A stretch of DNA of 64,000 nt. Origin: Streptomyces nodosus (GTDB taxonomy: Bacteria > Actinomycetota > Actinomycetes > Streptomycetales > Streptomycetaceae). The notes beneath the pieces were generated by a model, which was given only the letters and a program-made list of their open reading frames with translations, was not told where the DNA came from and did not search any database. The DNA is taken from assembly GCF_008704995.1 (NCBI RefSeq), contig NZ_CP023747.1, forward strand, positions 806,001 through 870,000, read 5' to 3'. Position 1 is the first letter of the stretch, and each line of letters opens with the position of its first letter. Below are positions 1 to 8,244 of the stretch, in pieces. The position numbers and the translations under genes are program-made.

Positions 1-153
1 CACCTCGCCGGGGGCGACGTCGAGGGTGAAACCGTCGAGGACCGTGGTGCCGTGGTAGGCGACGGTGACGTCCTCGAAGGAGAGGCCGGAGCGGACCGCG
101 CCGGCCTCGGCGCCCTGGGGTGTCCCCCGGACCGGGGCGGGCGCGGACGTCAC
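1..153 (-). CDS. ABC transporter ATP-binding protein, N-terminal fragment
   Basis: Only the first 51 codons are inside the window; the gene runs off the left edge. It starts with GTG at 153, preceded by AGGAGG, and overlaps the stop of the HAD hydrolase gene by four bases (GTGA). After a Pro/Ala-rich leader of about 22 residues it reads FEDVTVAYHGTTVL then VAPGEV, the usual first strand of an ABC ATPase just before the Walker A loop, which is outside the window. The overlap with phosphonate genes suggests the ATPase of a phosphonate or 2-aminoethylphosphonate importer. The substrate is inferred from context only. Confidence 0.8.
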   Translation of the reverse strand, partial: MTSAPAPVRGTPQGAEAGAVRSGLSFEDVTVAYHGTTVLDGFTLDVAPGEV

Positions 154-845
154 CGTTCCTCCTGGAGCAGCAGTCCGGGCAGTTCGGCGACGGAGGCGAG
201 GACCTGGGTGGCGCCGTCGGTGCGCAGCCGTGCCTCGTCGTGGGCGCCGGTGAGGACGCCGGCCACGACGGAGGCTCCCGCGCGGACACCGGTGAGCATG
301 TCGTAGCCGGTGTCCCCGCAGACCGCGATCTGGCGCACGTCGTCGGTGGCGGTGCGCAGCAGCGCGGTGAGCACCATGTCCGGGTAGGGGCGGCCACGGC
401 CGGCGTCCGCGGGACACAGCGTCAGGTCGGCGATGCCCTGCCAGCCCAGCGCGTCCAGGATGCGGTCCTGGGTGGAGCGGGAGAAGCCGGTGGTGAGGGC
501 CACCTTGAGGCCGCCGTCGCGCAGGGCGCCGATGGCCTGCTCGGCCCCGGGCAGCGGGGCGCAGCTGCCGCCGTCGATCAGGTCGTGGTAAGCGGTCTCG
601 AAGGCGAGGTTGGCCCGCTGGGCGGTGTCCTCGTCGCCGAAGAGGTGACGGAAGACGGAGATCTTGCTCTCGCCCATGGTGGCGCGGACATGGTCGAGCA
701 TCCGGGCGTGCTCGGCGGATCCGGCCTCCAGGCCGAGGGTTGCGGTGGCGGCGCCGAAGGCCTGCTCGACCAGGCCGCCGTCGGCGACGGTGGTGCCGGC
801 CATGTCGAGGACGACGAGACGGACGGCGGGGCGGGGTGCGGTCAT
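150..845 (-). CDS. Phosphonatase-like HAD hydrolase
   Basis: A 231-residue haloacid-dehalogenase hydrolase. Motif I is DMAGTT (14-19), with Asp14 the expected nucleophile; motif II Thr is in ALTTGFS near 119; motif III Arg lies in GRGRPYPD (149-156); motif IV is GDTGYD (177-182). The cap has MGESK with Lys61, placed like the Schiff-base lysine of phosphonoacetaldehyde hydrolase (PhnX). This matches the phosphonatase-like family found beside FAD oxidoreductases in phosphonate loci. It would break a C-P bond of a phosphonoaldehyde in the cytosol. It follows the FAD oxidoreductase by 53 bp and overlaps the ABC ATPase start, so it is the middle gene of an operon. The exact substrate is inferred. 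Confidence 0.85.
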   Translation of the reverse strand: MTAPRPAVRLVVLDMAGTTVADGGLVEQAFGAATATLGLEAGSAEHARMLDHVRATMGESKISVFRHLFGDEDTAQRANLAFETAYHDLIDGGSCAPLPGAEQAIGALRDGGLKVALTTGFSRSTQDRILDALGWQGIADLTLCPADAGRGRPYPDMVLTALLRTATDDVRQIAVCGDTGYDMLTGVRAGASVVAGVLTGAHDEARLRTDGATQVLASVAELPGLLLQEER

Positions 846-898
846 TGCGGTGCTCCCTGGGTGCGGGGCAGTGAGGGCGGGTGGTGGTACGGAGGGGG

Positions 899-2020
899 TC
901 AGAGGCCGAGGGTGTCTGCGGTCGTCTCGGCGATGGCCGGCGAGCAGGTCATGCCGCGTCCGCCGGGGCCGGTGACCAGCCAGACGCCGTCACGGACCTG
1001 CTGGCGGTGGACGATCCGGCCGGTGTCGGTGCACTGGGCGTACACGCCGGCCCAGCGGCGGCGGATCGGCGGCAGCGGGCGTCCGAGGATCCCTTCGACG
1101 ACCTCGGTCAGGTACTCGTAGGGGTCCTCGACCACGTCGAAGCCGAAGGGCTGGTCGTACTCGTGGGTGTCGCCGATGGTCAGCCCGCCGTCCCTGCGCT
1201 GCACCATGAGGAGCTGCATCCGGTGTTCGGCGGCAGTGGGGTGCTGCCGCTGGCCGGCGTTCAGGGCGTCCAGGCCGGCACCGGCGTAGCCGGGGTAGTA
1301 GCGGAAGCTGTCGCCGTCGGCGACGGAGGTGGTCAGGGCCTCGCCGAGCGGGGCGGTCTGCATCATCTGCAGCCGTACCCGGCGCACCGGCAGGTCGGGG
1401 ACGAGTTCGCGGACCAGGCCGCCGAGCCAGGCGCCGGTGCAGAGCACCACGGCGTCGCCGGTGTGCACCTCGCCGTGGTCGTCGCGGACCGCCCGGTCGC
1501 CGACGACCTCGCGGATCTCGCGTCCGCCGAGGAAGGTGTAGCGGCCGGAGACCTCCAGGCGGGCGCGGAGGGCGCGCTGCGCGGTACGGGGCTCCACCGC
1601 GCCGTCCCGCTCGCACCACAGGGCGCCGAGGAACTCGCCGCGCAGGGCGGGGTTGATCCGGCGTGCCTCGTCCGCGGTGAGCAGTTCGAAGCCGCGGACG
1701 GCGGCGTCCGGCCGGTCGGCGGTCTCCCGGGCGACGGCCAGCTCGGCGGGGGTGCGGACGACGGTCAGCGAGCCGTTGGGCCGGAAGCCCAGCTCGGGCA
1801 CCTGGGCGCCGATCTCTTCCCACAGCTCACGGGCGCGCAGGGCGGTGCTCAGCTCGTCGCCCGCTGCCCGGCCGCTGACCCAGACCAGGCCGAAGTTGCG
1901 GACGGACGCACCGCGTGCCTCGGTCTCCCGCTCGATGTGGACGACCTCGTGGCCGCGTTCGATTGCATGCCAGGCGTGCATGCTGCCGAGCACGCCTGCT
2001 CCTACGACGATGATTCTCAC
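899..2020 (-). CDS. FAD-dependent oxidoreductase of phosphonate catabolism
   Basis: A 373-residue DAO-type flavoprotein. The N-terminus carries the dinucleotide-binding VGAGVLG motif (about 6-12) followed by an acidic strand end (HIERE). The C-terminus has GPGGRGMT, the usual second FAD contact in glycine-oxidase-like enzymes. Together with the phosphonatase-like HAD gene downstream it matches the pairing known for the TIGR03364-type oxidoreductases, which are thought to oxidise aminophosphonates (e.g. N-methyl-AEP or related amines) to the aldehyde that the HAD enzyme cleaves. First gene of the minus-strand operon; start ATG at 2020 lies about 76 bp from a PhnF-like operator. Substrate not provable here. 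Confidence 0.85.
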   Translation of the reverse strand: MRIIVVGAGVLGSMHAWHAIERGHEVVHIERETEARGASVRNFGLVWVSGRAAGDELSTALRARELWEEIGAQVPELGFRPNGSLTVVRTPAELAVARETADRPDAAVRGFELLTADEARRINPALRGEFLGALWCERDGAVEPRTAQRALRARLEVSGRYTFLGGREIREVVGDRAVRDDHGEVHTGDAVVLCTGAWLGGLVRELVPDLPVRRVRLQMMQTAPLGEALTTSVADGDSFRYYPGYAGAGLDALNAGQRQHPTAAEHRMQLLMVQRRDGGLTIGDTHEYDQPFGFDVVEDPYEYLTEVVEGILGRPLPPIRRRWAGVYAQCTDTGRIVHRQQVRDGVWLVTGPGGRGMTCSPAIAETTADTLGL

Positions 2021-2095
2021 ATCGGCAACGGTGCATCTGCGAGCTTGAACGACGGGGGGCCCTGAGCGACGCCGAGGTGAACAACGACCGAATCA

Positions 2096-2107
2096 TGGAC
2101 CAGACCC
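2096..2107. promoter_or_regulatory. Candidate GntR/HutC-type operator
   Basis: TGGACCAGACCC matches 9 of 12 positions of the PhnF/HutC-type operator TGGTCTAGACCA. It lies in the 228-bp gap between the flavoprotein start and the GntR gene end, in a locally AT-richer stretch expected to hold the flavoprotein promoter. The adjacent HutC-type regulator is the obvious binder. Inference from sequence similarity only. Confidence 0.4.
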
Positions 2108-2195
2108 GTTATCGTTCCGTGATAATTGACGGGGTGCGACGGCCCACCGCGGCATCCGGCGGAGGCCCTGGGATTCCCCGTGCGGAGCGGCCATC

Positions 2196-2232
2196 GGGCC
2201 CGAAGTTCCTCGGCGCAGCAGACTTCGGGCCC
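2196..2232 (-). terminator. Hairpin after the GntR gene
   Basis: Perfect 11-bp inverted repeat GGGCCCGAAGT (2196-2206) and ACTTCGGGCCC (2222-2232) with a 15-nt loop, 17 bp past the GntR stop. No T tract follows. The flanks also carry two diverged direct copies of GGCCC(T)GGGATTCCC, near 2164 and 2227. Confidence 0.5.
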
Positions 2233-2248
2233 GGGATTCCCTGCCGGA

Positions 2249-3022
2249 TCAGCCCTCGGGCCGGAGTTCCGTGGTGAAGCTGAACCGGTCACCGCGGTAG
2301 AGCAGCCGCACCCGCTCCAGCGGCTCCCCGTGCTGGTCGCGGCTGACCCGGTTGAGCAGCAGCATCGGCAGGGCCGGCGGGGTGCCGATCAGCAGCGCCT
2401 CGCGGGGGGTGGCGGACACGGTCTCGATCCGCTCGGTCGCACCGCCGAAGGTGATGCCCATGTGCTCCCGCAGATAGGCGTAGAAGGAGGAGTCGGGGTC
2501 GAAGTCACGGTCGAGTTCGGGGACCCGGGCGACCGCGATGCAGGTGCTCTCCAGTCCCACCCGCTCGTCGTCCGCGGTGAGCACCCGCTCCAGGTGCCAG
2601 ACCGGGTCGCCGACCGCGATGCCGAGCAGAGCGGCCAGATCCGGCTGGGCGGAGAACCGCTCGAGACCGATCAGCAGTCGCCCCGGACGACGCCCCTGCC
2701 GCCGCACCCCCTCGGTGTAGCTCGCCAGGGACAGCGGCTGCTCGAGTTTCGGCCCGGCCACCACGGTGTTGCGGCCACGCCGACGCAGCCGCCCCTCCAG
2801 CAGCAGTTCACGCAGCGCCTGCCGCAGGGTCTCCCGTGCCACGCCGTAGCGGACCGCCAGCTCCCGCTCGGTGGGCAGCATCCCGCCATGACCCAACTCA
2901 TCGATCAGTTCGGTGAGTTGGCCCTTGACGGCGTAGTACTTGGGCAATCTGCCGTGCTCGGGGATCCCGGAGCGGACCGGGCCGTTCAGCGATGCGGCAG
3001 GATGCGAGCCGTTGGTGTTCAC
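2249..3022 (-). CDS. GntR family regulator (HutC/PhnF type, UTRA domain)
   Basis: 257 residues from a GTG start at 3022; the frame stays open upstream, but that part is not conserved-looking and the winged helix begins soon after this start. The N-terminal wHTH (about 30-95) contains MLPTERELAVRYGVARETL and a typical recognition helix; the remainder fits a UTRA effector domain ending with RFSFTTELRPEG. Regulators of this subfamily sense the catabolic substrate or phosphonate and repress uptake/degradation genes. It lies upstream of and co-oriented with the phosphonate operon, with a hairpin in between, so it probably has its own transcript. Effector identity is inferred from neighbours. Confidence 0.85.
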   Translation of the reverse strand: MNTNGSHPAASLNGPVRSGIPEHGRLPKYYAVKGQLTELIDELGHGGMLPTERELAVRYGVARETLRQALRELLLEGRLRRRGRNTVVAGPKLEQPLSLASYTEGVRRQGRRPGRLLIGLERFSAQPDLAALLGIAVGDPVWHLERVLTADDERVGLESTCIAVARVPELDRDFDPDSSFYAYLREHMGITFGGATERIETVSATPREALLIGTPPALPMLLLNRVSRDQHGEPLERVRLLYRGDRFSFTTELRPEG

Positions 3023-3135
3023 GCGGACACGGTAACGGGCCACGGTGAACCGGAGTCGCTTTCGGATCATGCCGGGCTCGCGGCCGGTCCGGACGAAAGA
3101 CCCTGGTCCGTACGCCGTGGGGCGCGGGCACGGGT

Positions 3136-4605
3136 TCAGGCCAGCCCGTTCTCGCGAAGGGCCAGCCAGAGGTGACTGGCGACGTCCGGGTCGTCCAGGT
3201 CGGCGCCGAGCAGCCGGCCGGCGGTGGCGATGCGGTGGCGCAGTGTGTTGCGGTGCACCCCCAGGTCGGCGGCGGCGCGCTCCCACTGGCCCCGGTGGCG
3301 CAGATAGGCGGCCACCGTGCCCACCAGATCGGCACGGCGATAGCCGAGCAGCGGCTCGAGGGAGGGCGCGGCCGGCACCTCGGGGGCCGCCCGGTCCCGC
3401 AGCTCCCCGCCCGGCAGGCCCGCCAGGGTGCGCCGCAGCGCGGGCAGTTGGCGGTGCAGCTCGGCCACCCCCGTGTCGGCGCCCAGCAGCGCCCGGGCTC
3501 CGGGCGCGCGTTCGGCCAGAAAGCGTCGTACGGCGTCCGGCACTGCCGGGGCGTCCTCGGGCCCGATCAGGACCCACACCTGGTCCGCCTCGGCGACCGC
3601 CGACAGCTGCCGGCGGTGCCGCGCCACGGCCGGTTCCAGGGCGTCCAGCACCTCGTCCAGGGCGTCGGCGCCGAGCCCGGCCAGCCCCAGCACCCTGACT
3701 CGCGGGGCGATCGCGGACAGGCCCAGCTCCGCGGCCAGCGACCGGGCCGCGTCGACGAAGCCCGACAGCAGCAGCCGGGCCACGCAGGCCCGGGCCGCCC
3801 GGGCCCCGGCCACACCGCGCCGCTGCTGCTCGCTCTGCAGGGCGAGCAGGGCGCAGGCGGTCAGCACCAGTTGCCGGTCGGGTGCCTTCATCGGCCGGGG
3901 ACAGCCGGTGGCGACGAAGCCGCTCAGCCGGCCCCTGCTGGTCAGCGGCTGGAGCACCACGTCCTCGGCGCCCAGCGGAAAGGTCGCCGAGGAATGGGGT
4001 CCCGCGCCCCGCAGCCGGGCGACCTCGGCGGCGATCTCACGGACGCTCGAGCGGCGCCCCCGCGGCCAGACCTCCATGACCTCGCCCCGCGGGCTGAGCT
4101 GGGCGGCCCACCCCTCCACGGCGCCCGCCAGGGTGCGGACCACGGCGGGCACCGGGTCGGGACCGGCGGCGGCCCACACCAGTTCGCGGTGCGCGCCCAG
4201 CGCCGTGGTGAGCTCCTCCCGTCCGGCCGCGGCGACCAGTGACCAATAGGTGCGGGCGACGGTGAGAAAGGGCGTCGGCGCGGGCACCACCAGCAGCGGC
4301 AGGGCCGCCGCCGCACAGGCCTCGGCCAGTGTCCGGGGCACGGCGGTGTGGACGGGGCCGAGGCCGATGCCCAGCGCGGCGACGCCGTGTCCGGCCAGCC
4401 GTGCGGCGTAGGCGCGGGCCTGCGCGGTCTGTCCCGTCAGCCCCATCCCGGTGGTGAGCAGCAGCTCCCCTCCGAAGAGATAGGGGGTCGGATCGGTCAG
4501 CTCGCTGACATGGACCCCGGTGACCTCCCGCGGGGGCGGGACGGCGGGGACGACGGGCGTCAGATCGGCGCCCAGGGTGCGGGCGAGCAGGTCGAGTGCG
4601 GTCAT
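3136..4605 (-). CDS. PucR family transcriptional regulator
   Basis: 489 residues from ATG 4605, with AGGAAAG as ribosome site. The N-terminal third resembles the PucR-1 domain (purine-catabolism-type, with LFGGELLLTTGMGL), the centre is a GGDEF-like spacer, and the C-terminus (about 425-485) is the PucR-type HTH_30: RAAADLGVHRNTLRHRI. Such proteins activate or repress divergently placed catabolic genes in response to a pathway metabolite. Here the divergent neighbours are a CoA-transferase and glutaryl-CoA-dehydrogenase-like gene, so glutarate or a related dicarboxylate is a reasonable effector (inference). The open frame extends far upstream, but only this start follows a ribosome site. Confidence 0.88.
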   Translation of the reverse strand: MTALDLLARTLGADLTPVVPAVPPPREVTGVHVSELTDPTPYLFGGELLLTTGMGLTGQTAQARAYAARLAGHGVAALGIGLGPVHTAVPRTLAEACAAAALPLLVVPAPTPFLTVARTYWSLVAAAGREELTTALGAHRELVWAAAGPDPVPAVVRTLAGAVEGWAAQLSPRGEVMEVWPRGRRSSVREIAAEVARLRGAGPHSSATFPLGAEDVVLQPLTSRGRLSGFVATGCPRPMKAPDRQLVLTACALLALQSEQQRRGVAGARAARACVARLLLSGFVDAARSLAAELGLSAIAPRVRVLGLAGLGADALDEVLDALEPAVARHRRQLSAVAEADQVWVLIGPEDAPAVPDAVRRFLAERAPGARALLGADTGVAELHRQLPALRRTLAGLPGGELRDRAAPEVPAAPSLEPLLGYRRADLVGTVAAYLRHRGQWERAAADLGVHRNTLRHRIATAGRLLGADLDDPDVASHLWLALRENGLA

Positions 4606-4644
4606 GGTGCTTTCCTCCGGCCGGGGCCGGCGCCCGGATCTCCT

Positions 4645-4680
4645 GTGCATTCTGCACCGGTCCACCGCGTTCCTGTGCAG
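4645..4680. promoter_or_regulatory. Candidate PucR operator in divergent promoter
   Basis: GTGCATTCTGCAC (4645-4657) is a perfect 5-bp-arm palindrome, preceded by TCCT; a second half-site TCCTGTGCAG follows at 4671-4680, 30 bp (about three helical turns) from the first TCCTGTGCA. Location between the PucR start and the leader ORF fits an operator for both directions. Confidence 0.45.
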
Positions 4681-4759
4681 GTCGTCCAATGGGATCCCGC
4701 ACCCCGGCTGCCTAGGTTGGCGCTCAGCACATGGCCGCTGACTCTCGGAAGGACGCCCC

Positions 4760-4840
4760 GTGACCACCCACGTCGTCTCCGTGCCGCCTCCGGCGGCGGA
4801 CGGATCCGCCCGTGCGCCCCGCGGCGCAGGCGTGTCATGA
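4760..4840 (+). CDS. 26-residue leader ORF coupled to the CoA-transferase
   Basis: GTG at 4760 follows GGAAGGAC by a normal spacing and opens a 26-codon frame (VTTHVVSVPPPAADG, then SARAPRGAGVS) whose TGA overlaps the CoA-transferase ATG as ATGA. The CoA-transferase itself has no clear Shine-Dalgarno site, so translation of this ORF could deliver ribosomes to it. The peptide has no recognisable domain, no tryptophan or cysteine run, and no obvious attenuator hairpin. It could also be chance; conservation of the frame in relatives would decide. Confidence 0.4.
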   Translation: MTTHVVSVPPPAADGSARAPRGAGVS

Positions 4841-6021
4841 GCGGGCCGCTGGAGGGCGTCCTCGTCGCGGACTTCAGCCGGGTGCTGGCCGGCCCGCTGT
4901 GCACCATGACGCTCGCCGACCTGGGGGCGACCGTCGTCAAGGTGGAGCGCCCCGGCTCCGGCGACGACACCCGCTCCTGGGGGCCGCCCTGGTCGGCGTC
5001 CTCCACCACCTACTTCGAGAGCGTCAACCGTTCCAAGCGGAGCGTCGCGCTCGATCTGGCGGACCCCGCCGATCTGGCCCTGGCGCAGGAGCTGGCCCGC
5101 CGTGCGGACGTCCTGGTGGAGAACTTCAGGCCGGGCACGCTGGACCGGCTCGGCCTCGGCCACGCGCAGGTCGCCGCGGCCAACCCGGGCGTGGTGTACT
5201 GCTCGGTGACCGGGTTCGGCAGCGGGGCGGGAGCCGATCTGCTCGGCTACGACTTCGTGGTCCAGGCACTGGGCGGACTGATGAGCATCACCGGTGACGC
5301 CGAGGGCGAGCCCACCAAGGCCGGGGTGGCCCTGGTGGACGTGCTCACCGGCAAGGACGCCGCCATCGGGGTGCTCGCCGCGCTGGCCGACCGGTCCCGT
5401 ACCGGCCGCGGCTGCCGGGTGGAGGTGAATCTGCTCTCCAGCCTGCTGGGCTCCCTGGTCAATCAGGCGCAGAGCTGTCTGGAGACCGGCCGGCCGCCGG
5501 GCCGGATGGGCAACCGCCATCCCTCGATCGCGCCGTACGAGACGCTGCGCTGCCGGGACGGGCTGCTCGCGGTGGCCTGCGGCAACGACGGGCAGTTCGC
5601 ACGCCTCGCGGCGGCCCTCGGCGAGCCGGGGCTGGCGCACGACGCCCGCTTCGCCGGCAACGCCGCCCGGGTGGGCCACCGCGAGGAGCTGATCGCCTCG
5701 CTGGAGAAACGGCTCGCCGCCGACGACTGTGCGGTCTGGCAGGAGCGCCTGACCGCGGCCGGGGTGCCGGCCGGGAGGGTCGGCACCGTCGCGGACGGCT
5801 TCGCGCTCGCCGAGCGGCTGGGCCTGGCCCCCACCGTCACCCCCGTGGACGGCGGCACCCCCGCTCCGCGGCACGCCGTCTCCTACTCCACCGGCCTGGT
5901 CCGCCCCGCCTCGGCACCGCCCGCGCTGGGCGCCGACGACGACCGGGTCCGGGCCTGGCTGGCCGACCCCCGGCCTGCCTCCCTCCCCCATCCCGCCACC
6001 GAACACGAGGTGACCTCATGA
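4837..6021 (+). CDS. CaiB/BaiF family CoA-transferase
   Basis: 394 residues, close to the usual 380-430 of class III CoA-transferases. The opening LEGVLVADFSRVLAGP and the block GATVVKVERPGSGDDTRSWG are family signatures, and GYDFVVQALGG places the catalytic aspartate at Asp139. These enzymes move CoA between acyl thioesters through an aspartyl-CoA anhydride. It overlaps the next gene by four bases (ATGA), so the two are translationally coupled. With a glutaryl-CoA dehydrogenase partner it likely activates glutarate or a related dicarboxylate, similar to the mammalian SUGCT reaction. The longer open frame from 4348 is not used because it would overlap the PucR gene. Confidence 0.9.
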   Translation: MSGPLEGVLVADFSRVLAGPLCTMTLADLGATVVKVERPGSGDDTRSWGPPWSASSTTYFESVNRSKRSVALDLADPADLALAQELARRADVLVENFRPGTLDRLGLGHAQVAAANPGVVYCSVTGFGSGAGADLLGYDFVVQALGGLMSITGDAEGEPTKAGVALVDVLTGKDAAIGVLAALADRSRTGRGCRVEVNLLSSLLGSLVNQAQSCLETGRPPGRMGNRHPSIAPYETLRCRDGLLAVACGNDGQFARLAAALGEPGLAHDARFAGNAARVGHREELIASLEKRLAADDCAVWQERLTAAGVPAGRVGTVADGFALAERLGLAPTVTPVDGGTPAPRHAVSYSTGLVRPASAPPALGADDDRVRAWLADPRPASLPHPATEHEVTS

Positions 6022-7208
6022 CCGCGAAGACGCCGCGCCCCAAGGCCGACCCGCTCGACCTGGCCGGCATCGACGATCTGCTCAGCCCGGAGGAGAAGGC
6101 CGTACGGGCCGCCGTACGGCAGGTCTGCGACACCTCGATCGACCCCTATGTCGCCGACTGGTTCGAGTCCGGGGAACTGCCCGTGGTGCGCGAACTGGCC
6201 AAGGAGCTGGGCTCCTTGGGGCTGCTCGGCATGCACCTGGAGGGCTACGGCTGCGCGGGCATGAGCGCCGTCGACTACGGTCTGGCCTGTCTGGAGCTGG
6301 AGGCCAGCGACTCCGGGATCCGCTCGCTGGTCAGTGTGCAGGGCTCGCTGGCGATGTATGCGATCTGGCGGTTCGGCACCGAGGAGCACAAGCAGCAGTG
6401 GCTGCCGCGGATGGCGTCCGGCGACGCCATCGGCTGTTTCGGACTCACCGAGCCCGACCACGGCTCCGACCCGGCCGGTATGCGGACCCGCGCACGCCGC
6501 GACGGTGCCGACTGGGTGCTGGACGGCTCCAAGATGTGGATCACCAATGGCTCGGTCTCGGACGTCGCCGTGGTGTGGGCGGAGACCGAGGAAGGGGTGC
6601 GCGGCTTCGTGGTGCCGACCGACACCCCCGGTTTCACCGCGCACACCATCAAGCACAAGATGTCGCTGCGCGCCTCGGTGACCAGCGAACTGGTGCTGGA
6701 CGGGGTACGGCTCCCGGCGGACGCGGTCTTCCCCGAGGTGCGCGGGCTGCGCGGTCCGCTGTCCTGCCTCAACGAGGCCCGCTACGGCATCGTGTGGGGC
6801 GCGATGGGCGCGGCCCGCAGCGCCTTCCGGACCGCGCTCGCCTATGCCGGGGAGCGCGCACAGTTCGGACGGCCGATCGGCGGCTTCCAGCTCACCCAGG
6901 CCAAGCTGGCGGACATGGCCGTGGAACTCACCAACGGCACCCTGCTCGCGATGCATCTGGGGCGCCGCAAGGACGCCGTCGGGCTGCGCCCGGAGCAGGT
7001 GAGCCTGGGCAAGCTCAACAACGTCAGCAAGGCACTGGAGATCTGCCGCACCGCGCGCACCATCCTGGGCGCCAACGGGATCTCGCTGGAGTACCCGGTG
7101 ATCCGCCATATGAACAACCTGGAGTCGGTGCTCACCTACGAGGGCACCCCGGAGATGCACACCCTGATCATCGGTCAGGCGCTCACCGGCCAGGACGCCT
7201 TCCGCTGA
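6018..7208 (+). CDS. gcdH: Acyl-CoA dehydrogenase, glutaryl-CoA dehydrogenase type
   Basis: 396 residues, the size of the four-helix/beta/four-helix acyl-CoA dehydrogenases. The flavin-contact segment CFGLTEPDHGSDP, the WITNG loop and GERAQFGRPI are all present. TYEGTPEMH places the catalytic base at Glu375, as in glutaryl-CoA dehydrogenase, and the SVQGSL segment matches the substrate-binding region of that subfamily. It would convert glutaryl-CoA to crotonyl-CoA and CO2, passing electrons to ETF. It is coupled to the CoA-transferase by an ATGA overlap and is followed by a GC hairpin, so the unit is two genes. Confidence 0.87.
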   Translation: MTAKTPRPKADPLDLAGIDDLLSPEEKAVRAAVRQVCDTSIDPYVADWFESGELPVVRELAKELGSLGLLGMHLEGYGCAGMSAVDYGLACLELEASDSGIRSLVSVQGSLAMYAIWRFGTEEHKQQWLPRMASGDAIGCFGLTEPDHGSDPAGMRTRARRDGADWVLDGSKMWITNGSVSDVAVVWAETEEGVRGFVVPTDTPGFTAHTIKHKMSLRASVTSELVLDGVRLPADAVFPEVRGLRGPLSCLNEARYGIVWGAMGAARSAFRTALAYAGERAQFGRPIGGFQLTQAKLADMAVELTNGTLLAMHLGRRKDAVGLRPEQVSLGKLNNVSKALEICRTARTILGANGISLEYPVIRHMNNLESVLTYEGTPEMHTLIIGQALTGQDAFR

Positions 7209-7227
7209 CCACGGCACCCGGGCTCCC

Positions 7228-7255
7228 GCCCCGCCGGCCGGCCGGTCGGCGGGGC
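7228..7255 (+). terminator. GC-rich hairpin after gcdH
   Basis: GCCCCGCC (7228-7235) pairs with GGCGGGGC (7248-7255) around a GGCC-rich centre, 20 bp past the gcdH stop. It lacks a long T tract, as is common in streptomycetes. Confidence 0.55.
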
Positions 7256-7370
7256 GCCTTCCGGGCGGTCCAACTCCCCTGCCACCGCGACCGGCTGAGT
7301 CCCGGCCGGTCGCCCGCGGTGAGATCATGGTGCCCATCGGTCACCACAGCACCGTGGAGGAGCACCCCGC

Positions 7371-7586
7371 ATGTTCGACCAGCTGAAGAATCTGAAGAAC
7401 CTCAAGGACCTCAAGGACAAGGTCGAGGACGTCGCCGAGGCCCACGGCGGCAAGATCTCCGACGGCCTGGAGAAGGTCGGTCACTTCATCGACGACAAGA
7501 CCGGCGGCAAGCACAGCGACAAGATCGACACCGCGGTCGACAAGGCACAGGACTACATCGGGAAGCTGGGCGACCAGAAGCACTGA
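7371..7586 (+). CDS. Rv0909/MT0933-like small protein (antitoxin family)
   Basis: 71 residues, very rich in Lys and Asp, with a helical N-terminus of LKNLKDLKDK type and a C-terminus ending in YIGKLGDQKH. The pattern of repeated KVxxxI / GLDKxxxxxDKTGGKHSDKI matches the MT0933-type antitoxin-like proteins of actinobacteria (Rv0909 in Mycobacterium tuberculosis). Most streptomycete members stand alone, and no candidate RNase or PIN toxin lies beside it here: the next gene is an acidic 145-residue hypothetical. It may therefore be a stress or DNA-associated protein rather than a real antitoxin. ATG 7371 follows GTGGAGGAG. Confidence 0.75.
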   Translation: MFDQLKNLKNLKDLKDKVEDVAEAHGGKISDGLEKVGHFIDDKTGGKHSDKIDTAVDKAQDYIGKLGDQKH

Positions 7587-7640
7587 GCGGAACGGCCTGC
7601 CCGGCGCCGCGTTGTCGGTCCCGACCGGCAGGATGCCCTC

Positions 7641-8078
7641 ATGGGCAACCTCTACGACTACTTCGCCGCCGCCGACGACACGGCGGCGGCGGCCCTCTTC
7701 ACCGACGGTCCCGGGAGCGATCCCTTCGGGACCGTCGGACTCAAGGGCGTCGACCCCGATCTGCTGCTCGGAACCATCGAGGCCCGCCTCAGCGGGCTTC
7801 CCCCGGAAGAGGTGGAGACGGACCCCCGCTTCACCCGGCTGCTCAGCGACCCCGGACACGAGAGCTCCTGGCTCGTCACCCTGACGGACCGGCTGCGGGA
7901 CTCGCTGGCCACGGCGTCGGCCGCCCGTCTGCACGACGCTGCCGCCGCATGGGCGTCGAGCGAGGGAGAACCGGCGGAGCAGGCGGCCCTGACGGCCGAC
8001 TTCCTGGACCGGCTCGCCGCCCTCTCCCGGCACGCGCGAAAGAAGCGGTACGGCCTGTACTGCCGTATGTCGCTGTAG
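7641..8078 (+). CDS. Hypothetical cytoplasmic protein, 145 residues
   Basis: Not recognised with certainty. The start MGNLYDYFAAADD, an acidic composition, a conserved-looking DPDLLLGTIEARLSG block and a basic end HARKKRYGLYCRMSL look like a streptomycete-wide family of unknown role. No signal peptide or membrane segment. It follows the Rv0909-like gene by 54 bp on the same strand, so they may be co-transcribed. Its C-terminus alternates basic and aromatic residues, which could be a binding tail; that is only a guess. Confidence 0.7.
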   Translation: MGNLYDYFAAADDTAAAALFTDGPGSDPFGTVGLKGVDPDLLLGTIEARLSGLPPEEVETDPRFTRLLSDPGHESSWLVTLTDRLRDSLATASAARLHDAAAAWASSEGEPAEQAALTADFLDRLAALSRHARKKRYGLYCRMSL

Positions 8079-8244
8079 TCCGGGCTGCCCGCGCCCGCGG
8101 CCGGCTCGCGTACCGCGACCGGGCCGAAACCCCTGGTCCAGGAGCGCCCCGGCTGACCGGGCCGGTCCCGGCCGCCCCGGCGGGCGGGCCGTCCGGCGCC
8201 TCCGGCCGGGCTCGGTTTCCGGGCGGATGGTGCACATTGGAGAC

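Noticed and set aside
4606..6006. Upstream extension of the PucR frame
   Set aside because: It would run antisense through the CoA-transferase gene; ATG 4605 has a ribosome site and fits the domain start.
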